From contig JAAOOA010000002.1 in NCBI GenBank assembly GCA_012861695.1, positions 17,274,303-17,338,302 on the forward strand: a stretch of DNA of 64,000 nucleotides, read 5' to 3'. Positions within the stretch are counted from its first letter, which is position 1, and every line of letters begins with the position of its first letter. The DNA is from Trematomus loennbergii. Lineage: Eukaryota; Chordata; Actinopteri; Perciformes; Nototheniidae. Of the stretch, positions 43,186 through 55,835 are shown piece by piece. The notes under the pieces were generated by a model. The model was not told the origin of the DNA. It was given only the letters and a program-made list of their open reading frames with translations, and made no database searches. The position numbers were made by a program, and so were the translations under genes.

Positions 43186-43260
43186 AGCAGTGTTGGACAG
43201 TAACGGAAAATAAGGTGATTTATTTTTCCAGTAACGAAAAATGTGTTGAAGTTACTATTG
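43186..43260 (+). repeat. Possible fragment of a dispersed DNA-transposon-type repeat
   Basis: The segment starting AGCAGTGTTGGACAGTAACG resembles the ends of common teleost repeats that begin CAGTGTTGG...AGTAAC. The resemblance is from memory and no matching inverted end was found nearby, so the boundaries are uncertain. Confidence 0.3.
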
Positions 43261-46200
43261 ACATTAAGCTGGGATCAGACCAACATTTATGTCTATCCAG
43301 ATGGCCACTGTGTCAGATTAGCCGATATGACCTGCTGTGATTTGGCCGAGAGATAAATCGGACTATGTTGAACCCAAACCAATATTAACTTGTTGACAAC
43401 CTAAATGACGTGCTAAGGTATTAGAGCAAGAAGGCCAGACAAGGACTTTTGGGACCAGCAATGTCAACAAATATGGCAACATGAAACATGATAGAATTCA
43501 AACTAGGTGAAGGAGACGCTAGAGGAGCAACATGACTCCACAAAGTTGTCTATGAGCATGTAACTGAGCTTAGAAACGCCTACAGATGCATGTAAGACAT
43601 CTCGCACCACCTCAGGTCAGAGTGAGCTCCGCAAAGGTTGCTGCCTGCGAGGACGGGGAGAAATATAGTAGATGACAGAGGATATGAAATGTTGACAGAT
43701 GGGAAATAAGTCTTATGTCAATAAGAGAACCGCATGAGGAGTGGGGCACGGGGGCTCACTTCATATCAGCGATTACTTAAGTAAACTCAGTACCACACAC
43801 ACTTGAGATTAAAGCCCTAAGTGGAGTGATTTTAATGGCTTAGGTGAGACCACCTTCCTAAGAACGGTCTCTTCTATCTTGTGTAAACTATTCTATTCTC
43901 TTTTATCTTCCATGTAACCACAACACTAGTGGAGATAAATTGCTCTTCCATGGACAACTTGGCACAGGTTCACACACACATCAAGGGTCATTAAGGCGGC
44001 TGACACAGGCTTTCATTTAATGAATTTGAGTATAAGAGTTCAGCCTCTTCTAGTTCAGAATGTGTGTGTGTGCCGTGTTGCAGTGTGTGAAGGAGCCTGG
44101 TTTCCTTTCTTCTTGTAACACCCTAATGACTTTATTGTTCATTCTTATCCAGCCTCCTGAAGGTATTACCATATAAACACCTGTGTTATCAAGGCCCCAC
44201 AAACAATTTCCTGGATAATTTAACAAAGATGCGATCGTTGATTCCGTATGAGGTGTTGTGACTTATTATGAGTGTGCGTGTGCACATTCGGAGAGATCTA
44301 TTTTCTCTGTGTGTTTGTCTGTGTGTGCATTTTTGAGATATCTGTTTTCTGTGTGGGTGTTTGTCTCTGAGTGCTTTTTGTGATATCGATGTCGGGCTTT
44401 GTGTGTGTTTGTGTGAGTGTGCAGAGCTTAATACTGGCTACAGCTGGCCACTTTGCAGCTCCAATTGTAGAGGAAAAAATATGTCCGAGTCGCCTTAAAT
44501 GGAGGCTGTTTTGGTGAAGAGGGGACAGGCCGAATGTTCTGCATTACCATCATGCTTCGTGCAATCTGTATAAAAACCCCGGGTGAGGCAAGCAAAAAGG
44601 GAACACTTGCATAACCTAGGAGCCTGATGTTACCCTGCAGAATTGGACTTCTCCACTCTTTTTCTTCTTTTAACCCCCCTCTTCCTCCCTGGTTCTCCCT
44701 CTTACTCTTTCACTCTCCCTCTCTCTCTTTCCCTTCCTCCCTCTTAGTCACAGGGGCTGGATTGTTCTACTGAGGCTTGGCAGAGGCCACGGATGGGAAA
44801 AGTGCAGGGAGGCAGCTAACACTTCCTGCCTCCCTGAATCAGAGAGTTAACCTTCACCGAGGGCACAATGGCTTCTCGTTAGCGAAAACCACCCCACATG
44901 CAGGCAGCCTGTCACCAGCCATGTTACCGTTCACTGACCCCTCTTTGTGTTACTGCATCCTCTCTCGGACTTCATGTCCAACCAAGGCTTCCTCTCACAT
45001 CCAGACAAGGGATGAGGCTTTTATTCATCCTTCCATACTTCATATCCAGAAGCGAAAGCTCTTAAGTTGCAATTACAGAAGCGTTTTATGTTTGAAGTTT
45101 TTTTATTTATTTAGAAAATCCATTTGTACTTTGATCTGGCTTATATCAAAGTGAGGTTGTTTAAGTAATATTTTAATTAATAATGTGAACAATTTCTCCG
45201 ATTGAAGCTATTCAAATGTGTGAATTCACAGTTTCTCTCTGTTTTAGATCATTGTAAACTGATGCTTTATATTTTTGACTTTTGGTCAGACACAAAGTCA
45301 GATCTAATTTTAAAGATCAAGAAATGAGTCAAATAATCGATAATGAAATAAAAGTACTTAATTGCAGGTAGCCATATTTGGAAACATGAAAAAAAAGAGA
45401 ATAAAACTGAAAAAATATCATCATTGTAATCATGAGCCAACAAGCCAGCACAAACACACTTTACTGTACAGTTACACACATAACCTCACAATACAAATAC
45501 TGCAAGAAACCCATGCATGACAGCCCCCACCAACAACTTTCAAGACTTGTGAATAGGATAGAGATAAGGAGTGGAAAAAGTATGTGGGCCACAGAGATGT
45601 CAAAGCCCAACCCTGACTTTGCCACTACAGTAAAGGGAAAGGATTGAATACAGTGGAAGTAAATGGTTTCTCCCTTGTTTTCCTCTCATTTTCACTGACA
45701 AAAACAAGCATTAACCAGGCAAGCCTAGGAGAAAATAAAGCATTGATTTTGCACACTGCCCTCTCTACTGCAGTGGACTCCGATCAATAGGCTCAAGTAA
45801 TACTCTGCACAAGTGTAATGCTTGATCTGTACACAGGCAGACAAGTGCTTTGTCTAGAAATTATTCCTTTTTTTTATTGCACCAGCCAAACAAAAGAAAC
45901 GACACCGCGGAAGAAGATGACGAAAGCTTTTCAGTTAGTGGAGGGGATCGGTGCAAATCACGCCGCGGTCAAGAGTCCATCTAAATCAATGGAGGAAGTT
46001 ACACGTGTTAGCCGCTTTGTAGGGTCATCAGGAAAGGAAAGCGAGAGAGAAAGGGGGGTTGGGGGGGGGGGGGGTGGTCCAGTCTGTCAGGAGAGAGGGT
46101 CATATTGCCAACCAGGAGCTGAGTAGATAAATGACCTCCAGCTAAGGTTGTGACCTTTAACACAGAGCACTACCAAGGCTGGAGAAACAAGACACAGTCA

Positions 46201-47358
46201 CTTGTCTCCATAAACTAAGCCAAGATAAGCATCGGATGCTTTGAAGTAGTGATTGAAAACTACACACAGAAGGCTGCGCAGGTGATCCGATGCCTTCTGA
46301 CATTGTGAGAGCAGATGGAGGAAATCTGTGAATGACTCCGCTAATGACGCAACGACTGAGCATGAGGGGAATCTAAGTGGAAAAAAAATGAGAGCTGTTC
46401 TTCCTCTTTACCCTGCAAAACTTCCATTTCCTGACTGCTCACTTTTCCTTTTAAGGTTCCTCCAAAGTCAGCGAGAAAAACTCCTGCGTCACCTGTAAAA
46501 CATTAAAAAGCGTTGACCCAGAGATTTGAACACTCATTAAGCTTTTTAAAGTGGAGAACTCTCTGAGATCCCTTCTCTCAGATGTTTCTCTCCGTGTCGA
46601 CCGAATGGTATATCAAGTTCAGGAAATTAGCCAGTTCCTGTTGGGGGAAGAGAGAGGGAGCTAAGAGAGGCCAGCGTCAATGCAGCACAGTCTTTACTAC
46701 AGCACTGCTCAGCTCTATTATATCCTGAAGACAAAATTACTCCACAATGAAAAACCTTTTCATTAAAATCCTGGTAAATGAGGAAAATATCCAGCTCATT
46801 GAAATTCAATAACTATATCCCTCTACTTGTCTGCTCGATTGCAGAGTATATACACTTTCACAGCACAGTAAATTGCATCTCAGACAAGGGAGCACAGAGA
46901 CAGAACGGTGGCTTGACATCTCGACACCTATGAACACAGAGATTCCTTCGGTTTAGTTCTGGGCAGATAATATGGCCATTAGGTCATTTAATATTCTCTA
47001 GATAAATTGCTGTGGACCCCGAGAGACGACTTCTGTCCACACATCAGGAACCAATCAAAAGGTACCTCCCGGTTATGGAAAAGACTGCCGGGCTTGAAGC
47101 AGAGACATTTCCCGAGGGGAATAGAGAAAGGCCAAATAATCAAAGACACTCTGCCACTTCCTGCCCTTTATCGGCACAGAGCATCTCAACAGGTCCAGTT
47201 GTGGGCTGTGATGAGGTCAAGACGACTTTCCTAATTTAAACTGAATTAAACGCGGCAAGATTATGTGGATGACAGTACAAGTTGACCCACTGAATGGTCT
47301 GATGAGTGACAGCACCACCGCCGCTGCTGCCACCAGCAACTGTGACTCCTGTCGCTGT

Positions 47359-47700
<342 letters not shown>

Positions 47701-47701
<1 letters not shown>

Positions 47702-50700
47702 GCTGTTTCCAATGCACTCTTCAAGCAGACAAACTGGCCCGGCAGCATGTGGTGTAAAAAGCTTTCTCGTGCATGAATAAGCAAGGGCACACACAAAAAA
47801 AAAAGTGAATGTGAGAAAATATAAGTCGAATTTCAACAAAAAATCCTATTGAGTTATGTTGCTTTAGGTAGACTAGCCAACTGGGCTCCAGAGAGGCTTG
47901 AATCTGCACAGTGTCTACTCAAACTGTATTGACCGGCAGCCGTCGAGGCAGACCCTCTCATGCTGCAACTGAAATTAGGTTAGAAGAAGTCATTTGTCTT
48001 CTGAGAGCTAGGGGAGAAAAAAAAACTCAGGCTAAAGAGGCCAGATTGAGCAGGAAGGCTGTAAAGGGGAAGGGGTTCATGCAGACTAACATCTGTGATA
48101 TTTCTTCACTTCATACTCCTTCTCCCATCCCCCTTGCCTTGGGTGTGCCAAATGCTAAGGTGGGGCTTACAAAAACAAAAACGAGTGAGGGTATTTTTTG
48201 GTTAGCACAAAGTGTTGTGCATGGCCATGTGTTCCCTCAACTTTTTGGAGGAGTCAAACAACGTTAGCTATGTTAAGTAAAGTTGTATTAATCTCACGAA
48301 GCTCTGTCACAAGCTAAGGTAAAGTGAGACATGGAAAAAGTTGGTATTGCTCAGTGTTAAACTATTTAGAAAAGTCAGTAGTAGCTCACATTAACTATAA
48401 CTCACAAGTTATACACTTGTTTATTTAAAAAAGTAAAGTGAATATGTTCTTTCTTTGTGACCAGTAAACATATAAATATACGTATATATTGACATTAACT
48501 TGAATTTGAAAATGTGACTTATGGTGCTACTAACATGTTAGAGCGGACATGAGTCCTTGCTCCTACAGCCTACACGCTATGTATTAATTAAAAAAAAAGA
48601 AGGAAAAAAAACCCTCCCAACAACACAACTGCTGTGACGAGGCAAGCGGCAGAGACCTATTGATGATAATTTGTCAAGGACAACTTGTAATTTTGGCTCA
48701 TTAGGGGAGCTAGCGTGCTAACTAGCGTAGCGTGCTAACGGCTCGCCCCTTTCTGGCAGTGGAGAAGCCTCACTTCACCGCAATGATTCATTATCTCAGC
48801 TTCTCAGGTACAGCACAACCACAGGCTGCTGTATCTTGCTTGAACAGATACTTACAGATTGTTGGGCTTGCCCCGCTTCACCTCAGATATATTAGAAACA
48901 CACACACACACTACATACAAATGCGCACACACACAGGAATAGACAAACACAAAGCATTTTGTGCTTTTATCGAATTTCTTGCTTCTTGCTTTCCTACATT
49001 TGGGACAAAGTGCACACTTTGCTAATAGGCACCCTGTAGTGTGCACTCAAGATTTCTGTGACCTCTTAAACACTAAAAGGAAATGTGTAGCAAATTACTG
49101 CATCAAACCAAATGGCAAAATGTGTGTTATGTCTTTTTATCCATATAATTCATACATTAAAGAGGTTTAAGGAATGTGACGACTTTAGGGTCAGCATCCA
49201 AACGTAGTCTATATAAAAAAAAAACATGAGTGAAAAATGGCCATCGTAATTTCCAACATGTCTTTATGTTCATTTCTTTAAAAAGCAGCTTAACATCAGA
49301 TCATCACTTTTAAGAAGCTGTAAGCGTAAACAAATATGTTGCTTAGGAATGATTTAAATTAATAACTAATTATCAGAATTGCTGGTTGATTGCCATCTAA
49401 TTGATTTATTAGCTATCAATTCAGCACCACTTATTTGTGCCCACAGAGACGCACTTCTCCAGGCTAATGTTTGTTTCTGGCTCCGGACAGCCAGAAACAT
49501 CCCCCCCCCCCCACACACTCTCCCTCCTCCAGGCCCAGACAGAGACAGCAGTGATGGTCTGCTGAAAACACTTTGCCGTTGCTGCCACCTTGTTCTCGTG
49601 TCAGGAAACATTGTTTGTCTGCTGGCTCAGATGGTGCCTCCTGTCTCCAAGATGAGACCACCCCTCCTTTCCCTCCCTCTCAGCCCCTGTGCCCCTCCCT
49701 CCCTCATGGTCGAGCCCACCCCAAAGGGGGGTTGAATTTAATAAAGGCTCCTTCAGCCACATGCTAAAAAGGTATGCAAATGGGCAGGTCCTTCTGTTTT
49801 CTGATGTTTTTTTCTCCCCCAATCCAACTGACTGCTCTTCTCTCCAAGCCAAAGCCACCGCAGAGGGAGGGAGAGAGAGAGGGTGTGTGTGAGAGAGAGT
49901 TTGGGTGTTTGTTTTTCAGAGGAATGGATTATTTTGTTAGGACCGCTCTTGGGTATTTGATCTGAGAAGCTATTACGATGATTGCGATTAGAATTAATTA
50001 CATTATGAGCTACAGGAACTGAGAAAGAACCACTTGACGTGTTTCCTTGTGGAGAATCAAAAACACACTCAACACATCCAATAATTCCTTTAGAGCGAAA
50101 ATATGAAATTAATAGTGTCCTCAGGGTCATGGCTAATAAATGAAATAATACAACTTTAACAACCTAACATATACGTGCTGTAAAAAAGCAGAACAATATT
50201 GACTTCTCCAGCTGTCTGCAGCACCTCCTCCGCCCAGATATCAGTGATCCCTATCTAATACAAAGGGCCCAGCCTTTGCATGGCTACCATGATGACCCGT
50301 GTTCATGAGGAGGTGAGAGCTGATCATTTTGTTCCGATGTAGTGAGCCGTGACAGGCAGCAGTGCGGGAAGGAGGACGGGAAGGAGGAGGGGGGGGGAAA
50401 GGGAGGAGAGGAAAGCCACGGAGGGACCGAGGAGAAGCAGCAGAGCCAGGCCAGACTGAGGGGACCAGCCTTTCCTGCTGCTTCCTTCCCGTGCTCTTGG
50501 CCAGCTGAGCAATCAGGTCACCTCTCTTTCCCGTGTCGCTTCTGGTCAATTGTTCTCCTCCCTCTCTCTCTCTCTCTCTCTCTCTTCTCTTCTCTTTCTC
50601 TCCCTCCTCTCCTCCCAGTGCCACAGCCTGCAGCTGTTGCGGCTGATGTCATTTTTGATAGGATTTGGTCTGTGCCTGCTTGTTGGTTTCTGCCTCTCTG

Positions 50701-52630
50701 CCTAAACAAATGCAAACATGGCGAGGGCTCATTTAAACACGCTGAGGATCGTTCACGTGGGACACAAGGAGGAGAGGTGGAGCGAATGCGACGCTGTTTT
50801 CATGCAAACCAGAGATGATATGCAAACTGAGATTTTGAGTTCTTCCTGGTGTTATTATGAAAAGGAGAGCACACAAGAGCACATGAGGGAATACAGCCAC
50901 TTTAAAAAATAAGAGAACTCCATCATTCCAGCACGCTCCCAATGTTTATTCTTGACCCACGCTTGCCAAGGAAGAGAACAGGAAGAACACAAACATGCCC
51001 TTTTGACCTCATACAACCAACATTCAGAGAGCACAGATAGTTCCAGAGAGTTCTTCAAGCTAATAGTAGCTCATAATGTAAACAGGGCTAAATCTACACC
51101 GAGCTACATTTACAAAACAACATCAAGGCTTCATCCTGAGGGCGTCTCAGGAAAAATCCACTGCAGAATCTAATACAGCAGCTTAAAGCCATGAAGAGAG
51201 ACAGAGAGAGCGAGTTGTGATGATGCTAGCTGACAGTTAACTCCCAGCTTTGAGCGCAATATTTACTCCAACATCGTCATGATGAAAACTCCCTTTTTAC
51301 ACGTGTTGCAGGAGAGTTTGCTGGAGAGTCAGAGACAGATTAGATCACGTCTTGGCTTGTTCAAAGACCACGGATATTTACATTATTGGCTCAAATGGCA
51401 TTCGAGTGAGTGCATCAAACCCCCTATTAAGGACAGAACAGGGCATGCCGGCAGATTTGGCACATTCTGGTCTCTATAAACAGAGATGAACATGATATCA
51501 GAGTCTTTTTTTTCCCCCCCAGTGGTAATGTATCCTAAAATGAGCAATCTCACGAGATTGAACAGATTCTAGAAACAGCAATCTGTTGAAACAGAGAAAG
51601 AGATAAATAAAGTCTGTATGCATACGTGGCAATGGAACACAAATGTTGTCCTGACCTTGAAATAACTGCCACTTATGAAAAGCTGTTTTGGTATGAGAGA
51701 CACCGATTATAGCCCATTTCTAGGCCAACACATAATCAGTGTCCAAGTACCGAATCAATGACCTACTTCCCGGGACACACACACACATCCACCGCACATA
51801 CGCTGCGAGGCAAACTCTCTGTTAACAGCTAAATGTGGAGAAATGCGGAAGTCAAATTGAGTCGACACTTTGTTTTGATCTGACAATTTATCCGAGTATA
51901 GATGTTTCGAAAAATCCAAATGAGGACGGCATGATTTCATAACAGCGGGCCCTCCGCGGAGCTGCTTGTGTTATTTTGACACTGGCTGGCAGCGAGGGTG
52001 GCACCAGGGTCACGAGCTGCAGTTCTTCACTGGTGAGAGTTGATCAGATCTGACCTGGATAAAGTGGAGAAACAGTCAGCGCTGACTTCCACAGCCTCCC
52101 GCGCTGTGAGGAAATGTGAGCGGCGGCTTGGTTGGTGAGGTCAGGACTGCACAGCATGCCGGTCCTTAATGCAGAGTGGGCTATTTACAGAAACAACCCT
52201 CTCCTGCCTTCCCCCCCAACTTGCCTCTATAACCCCCTCGAGCAGATCCACCAACACACAGCTCCATGTTCAACGCAGTCATGCAAACAGATGGAGATTT
52301 TTCAGAGCATCCAGATATGTCCTTTATATCCGAAGAAATACTTTATTTTCTCCCTCTCGACACGACCTTCTGACTTTATTTTTTAAATGAGACGTTATCT
52401 GACCCCTGGGTGTTAAAGACAGAGAGGCTAAATGTGCTGTCCATATGTACACATGCTGCTGTCATGTGGAACGCCCCAGACAGGCTGCAGGCCGATGACA
52501 AAGACAGACCGGCAGACATGATTTAATGAATGGAGGATACAAGACTACATGCGCATCTATCTCCTCGTGTCAGGCTTCGCTATTTTAAAGGATTGATTCC
52601 CCCAGAGAACAAAACGCATATTTGTGTCAC
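47701..52630 (-). other. Upstream intron or flank, no gene
   Basis: No coding exon was recognised. Contents include a 12-bp direct repeat TAGCGTGCTAAC at 48711-48722 and 48728-48739, poly-C at 49501-49512, a purine-rich block at 50360-50440 and (TC)n at 50562-50584. The block at 50340-50660 is GC-richer than its surroundings, but I cannot show that it is a promoter. Confidence 0.5.
50562..50584 (+). repeat. (TC)n microsatellite
   Basis: An uninterrupted TC run is flanked by more irregular pyrimidine sequence extending to about 50620. Confidence 0.85.
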
Positions 52631-53601
52631 TTAAAGGATAGGTTTACATTGTTTTAGCTCAATTCTGTACACTGTACTGTATATCACCTATGACGATGAG
52701 TTTATGTGACCAACAAACAGCTAATAACACACATTTTATCAGACTTCTTTGTTTATGCTATTGTTCTATTTGATTCTGACTTGATGTTATTGTATTGCTT
52801 GTATTGTCTTTTAGTTTTTGCCATGGCTCTTTGCTTTTATTATTCTGTAATATTATGTCTTACTCTTTAACAACTTCGCTTGTTTTGGTGCCTCAACACA
52901 CATGTGAATGTTTTCTTTTTGTCTAGTTTTTTTTCTTTTTCTGAGAGCCACTTAGCACATAAATGTTGCAATATAAATACAATGCATTATTATAATTACA
53001 CTCATCAGTTGAATTGATAACGTATCTTCTTCATACTGTCCCTAACTAAAGCATCTCCAATAGTAGTGAAGGAGGACACACCCCACAGTCCTCTTCTTGC
53101 CTGCAAAAAACATTCAAAAGTTCAGTTAAAGTGAATTTGAGGTTTCAGCACTGAGTTTGAAGTCAGTCTTTTTAGTTGTATTCCCCCTTTGTGTTTCCTC
53201 AGACAGTGACTCCTTGCTGAGCTGCTGCACGTATTATTTTTTCATTTTGTACTGACATTTTAACTTGGAAGATAATACACTTGATTTGCCTAACTCAGAC
53301 TGCTTAAGAAATGCAAATCTATCCTAATAGTCATGGAGACAGTTTTTGGCTTTATTTGCTTACGTTTTGTTATAAAACTCATTTTTAGTAAAGAACTAGC
53401 AACTTAAAATATTGACAATACGTTCTGTGTATCATCCACTCAGACACCGTCTCTCGAAAGATATTTCACTGGTGCATTTTGTTTTCTTCAGTTTCTGATT
53501 GCCAAAAAAATATATTCACCTCCATTGTATTGAGTCGCAGGCATTCATCTCAAAACCTTCAGGTAAGTGTAAAATATGCTTGAGGAGGTGAACCAACCCT
53601 T
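52631..53601. mobile_element. Possible degenerate DNA transposon remnant (about 1 kb)
   Basis: The left end AAGGATAGGTTTAC (52635-52648) and the inverted right end AAGGGTTGGTTCAC (reverse complement of 53588-53601) match at 11 of 14 bases. Such AAGGATAGGTTCAC-like ends are familiar from abundant non-coding teleost repeats. The AT-rich interior has no open frame. The pairing could be chance, and an unrelated insertion may lie between the ends. Confidence 0.35.
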
Positions 53602-53859
53602 ATATTTCTTTAAAGATTTTATTGTTTGTTTTTGTCACTTTTCAGAGAGTTATGCTGGACATTAGATGAATTCTGCAAGCTGAAAACATCCACATAATTG
53701 CAGGTGTACGGTATGTACCTTGGCCTGCTGAACCATCAAAAAGAAGCCTCGGGCTGCAACATATTTTGACGCACTCTTCCATCTCTGTGTGGGGCGTTTG
53801 AGCCGGCTGTTTCTCGAGGGAGCATTGATTCAGCATAATGACTTTTGTGGAAAAAAACC

Positions 53860-53940
53860 CTCTCCACAATGGACAGCCTTGTCTTGTGCCATACTTGTTA
53901 TCAGGTTTAGACAACACAGGAGCGAGTAGAGTAATCTTTC
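53860..53940 (-). mobile_element. Possible L1-clade reverse transcriptase fragment
   Basis: Read on the minus strand, 53891-53868 encodes GTRQGCPL, the well-known finger motif of L1/Tx1-type LINE reverse transcriptases (normally GTRQGCPLSP.LF). A Phe lies at the expected spacing after it (GCPLWRGFF). The flanking residues do not otherwise resemble the family well, so this is either a very old, decayed fragment or a coincidence of a short peptide. Boundaries are nominal. Confidence 0.35.
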
Positions 53941-55616
53941 CCTTTTGTCTCATACAAGGTACATCAGGTTTTGTCCCTGAATCAGACCAAAAACCCATTA
54001 TACTGGAATGATATATAAACAAATCAATTTTTCATGTTCATGCATGGTTTCACAAGACTATTCTTCAAGCCCAGACAAACAGGCACGAAATTAGTTTGGA
54101 ATTAGTGGTACCGCTGTGGGGAAGTGATGATGTTTTTTTATGAATGAAAAGGCAGACTGATTTAACTATTCAACCATGCTTTATCACTTGAGACTAAATG
54201 AATGACTTCCTTTTTCTGTGCAGGGCTAGAGCAAGGTTAAATGGGTATATCCTGCTGACCCCCTTCCCAGTTCAACTATAAACATGACCTGCTTGTACTT
54301 CAGCAGAGCAGAGTGGACAACTCAAGTAGCAAAGGTTCAAGCTGAAAGTAGAGGAAACAAGAGGCTGTGTTTTCCAGTATTTGGTACAACTCATTAGAAA
54401 TAAGGGCGGTAAAGCGCCTCAGTATTTGAGTGGTTACATTTCATGTCATACAACAGCAACGTCCCACGGTCAATTCTGGCTTTGAGAGCTTTGTTGAATG
54501 TCAAACCCCTCTCTCTTCCACCCAAAATAAAGCCTAAAGATGCCCTTTAACATCTTTAAAATAATAACAAATAGGGCAACCAAAGAAAATAATTTCAAAT
54601 ACATTTGCCAATTTCCAAGAGCAAACACAAGTAGATAAATCTTCTGAAAACAAGACAACAGCATTTAAAGCTACTGTCCTGCCCAGGGCAGTGTCGTCTG
54701 ACAAAGACCCTAAAGCTGTGTTTCTGGTGAAAAAAGCAGAACAAATGGGGATTACAATATTTGAGGAAATAGAGCCTTTCAGCTGACCTACATCCCCCAC
54801 AGAGAATCCAAGTTATAATCCCAGTATACATGCTCAGCTATTGCATTTTTAGATTCTGTATCAGCACCATGAAATTGTGTTAGATGGTGAAGAATGGGTA
54901 AAAAACAGTAGATAGTGATAAGGAATATTGACACTCTTAATGCATCTGGAAGAAGAATGGTGGGTTTAAAGCTCCTGATCTCAGTGTATTTAATTGATTT
55001 CAAACTCGACAGCTTAAGATTTAAAAATGTTTTTGTCAATATGTATTTGCACTCTCTCAATAGGCTACATCACAAAGATAAAACACGCAAGAGAATCCAC
55101 TTAAAGCTCCGGGCTTTAAAAAATAGCCTGAGACACATTAAATCATTCTTTACCATTTAGCAGAAGCCTCTAAGGTTTTGATTAGAGTATTCATTGAACC
55201 CTGCACTTTAACACTCCAAATCAATTAGATGAACCAGTGCGCACACACACATTTCAACTGGTTAAATCGAATAATGATTTAATGCATGGCCATCCTCTGG
55301 CAGAGTCCAGCGCTATACTCGCACACAAATATATACACAAACAACATCCATTAATGGCTTTAGCAACGCTGCCGTAATTGCTGAAATATGATTTTTAGCG
55401 AGCTAAGTAGATTGTAGGGAAGTAGTTGTAGATTTTCCTACTGGGTGTAGAGCTTTAACCCGTATTTAGCTTATTCATTGTAAATATGTTTATGGATGAG
55501 TGTGAGAAGATTAAAAAGGAGAAGTGCAAAATTAAGTCACACGTCCTTCTGCTTTTCTTTTCTATTCTAATTCACAACACACATATTTATTACACTAACA
55601 ACGGTTTGTAACCCTG
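53941..55616 (-). other. Upstream intron or flank, no gene
   Basis: This is AT-rich sequence between the possible L1 fragment and the SINE. I recognise no coding exon on either strand. A weak LINE-like reading near 54950-55000 on the plus strand was not strong enough to call. Confidence 0.5.
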
Positions 55617-55835
55617 GGGAGGCTGTGGCTCAGTGGATAGTGTGCTGGACTTCGAATCAGGGGATAGCAAGTTCGAGTCCCACTGCAGTCAGCATGTCGT
55701 TGTGTCCCTGGGCAAGACACTTCACCCCAAATTGCTCCTGTGGGGATTGTCCACAATACTCAATGTATGTAAGTCGCTTTGGATAAAAGCGTCTAACAAA
55801 TGACATGTAATGTAATGTAATGTAATGTAATGTAA
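55617..55835 (+). mobile_element. tRNA-derived SINE with UnaL2-type 3' tail
   Basis: The head contains an A box (TGGCTCAGTGGATAG, from 55626) and a B box (GTTCGAGTCCC, from 55671) at tRNA-like spacing, so it derives from a tRNA gene with an internal RNA polymerase III promoter. The central part, GTTGTGTCCCTGGGCAAGAC, resembles the conserved middle of V-SINE type fish elements. The 3' part (55768-55793) is identical over 26 bases to the end of the LINE at 62178-62203. It forms a CGCTTT/AAAGCG hairpin with loop GGATA, and six TGTAA units follow (55806-55835). A weak flanking duplication AACCCT is possible. It lies in sense on the plus strand, antisense to zmiz1. Confidence 0.9.

Larger units (their letters stand above)
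38551..47358 (-). other. Upstream intron or flank between CA arrays, no gene
   Basis: This is largely unique AT-rich sequence. Contents worth naming are a possible dispersed-repeat fragment at 43186-43260, a short CA/CATA stretch at 42875-42908, a polypyrimidine block at 44650-44745 and a G-run at 46061-46074. Sequence near 39540-39700 (including CCAAAGGTCAAC, a nuclear-receptor-like half-site) is low in repeats and could be regulatory, but this is only an impression. Confidence 0.55.

Noticed and set aside
50342..50818. 158-codon frame in the purine-rich block
   Set aside because: Composition-driven (Gly/Glu/Arg then Ser/Leu from GA and TC runs); open frames also occur on the opposite strand there.
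55617..55690. A functional tRNA gene
   Set aside because: The A and B boxes are present, but the fold lacks a proper acceptor stem and the sequence continues into SINE body and tail.
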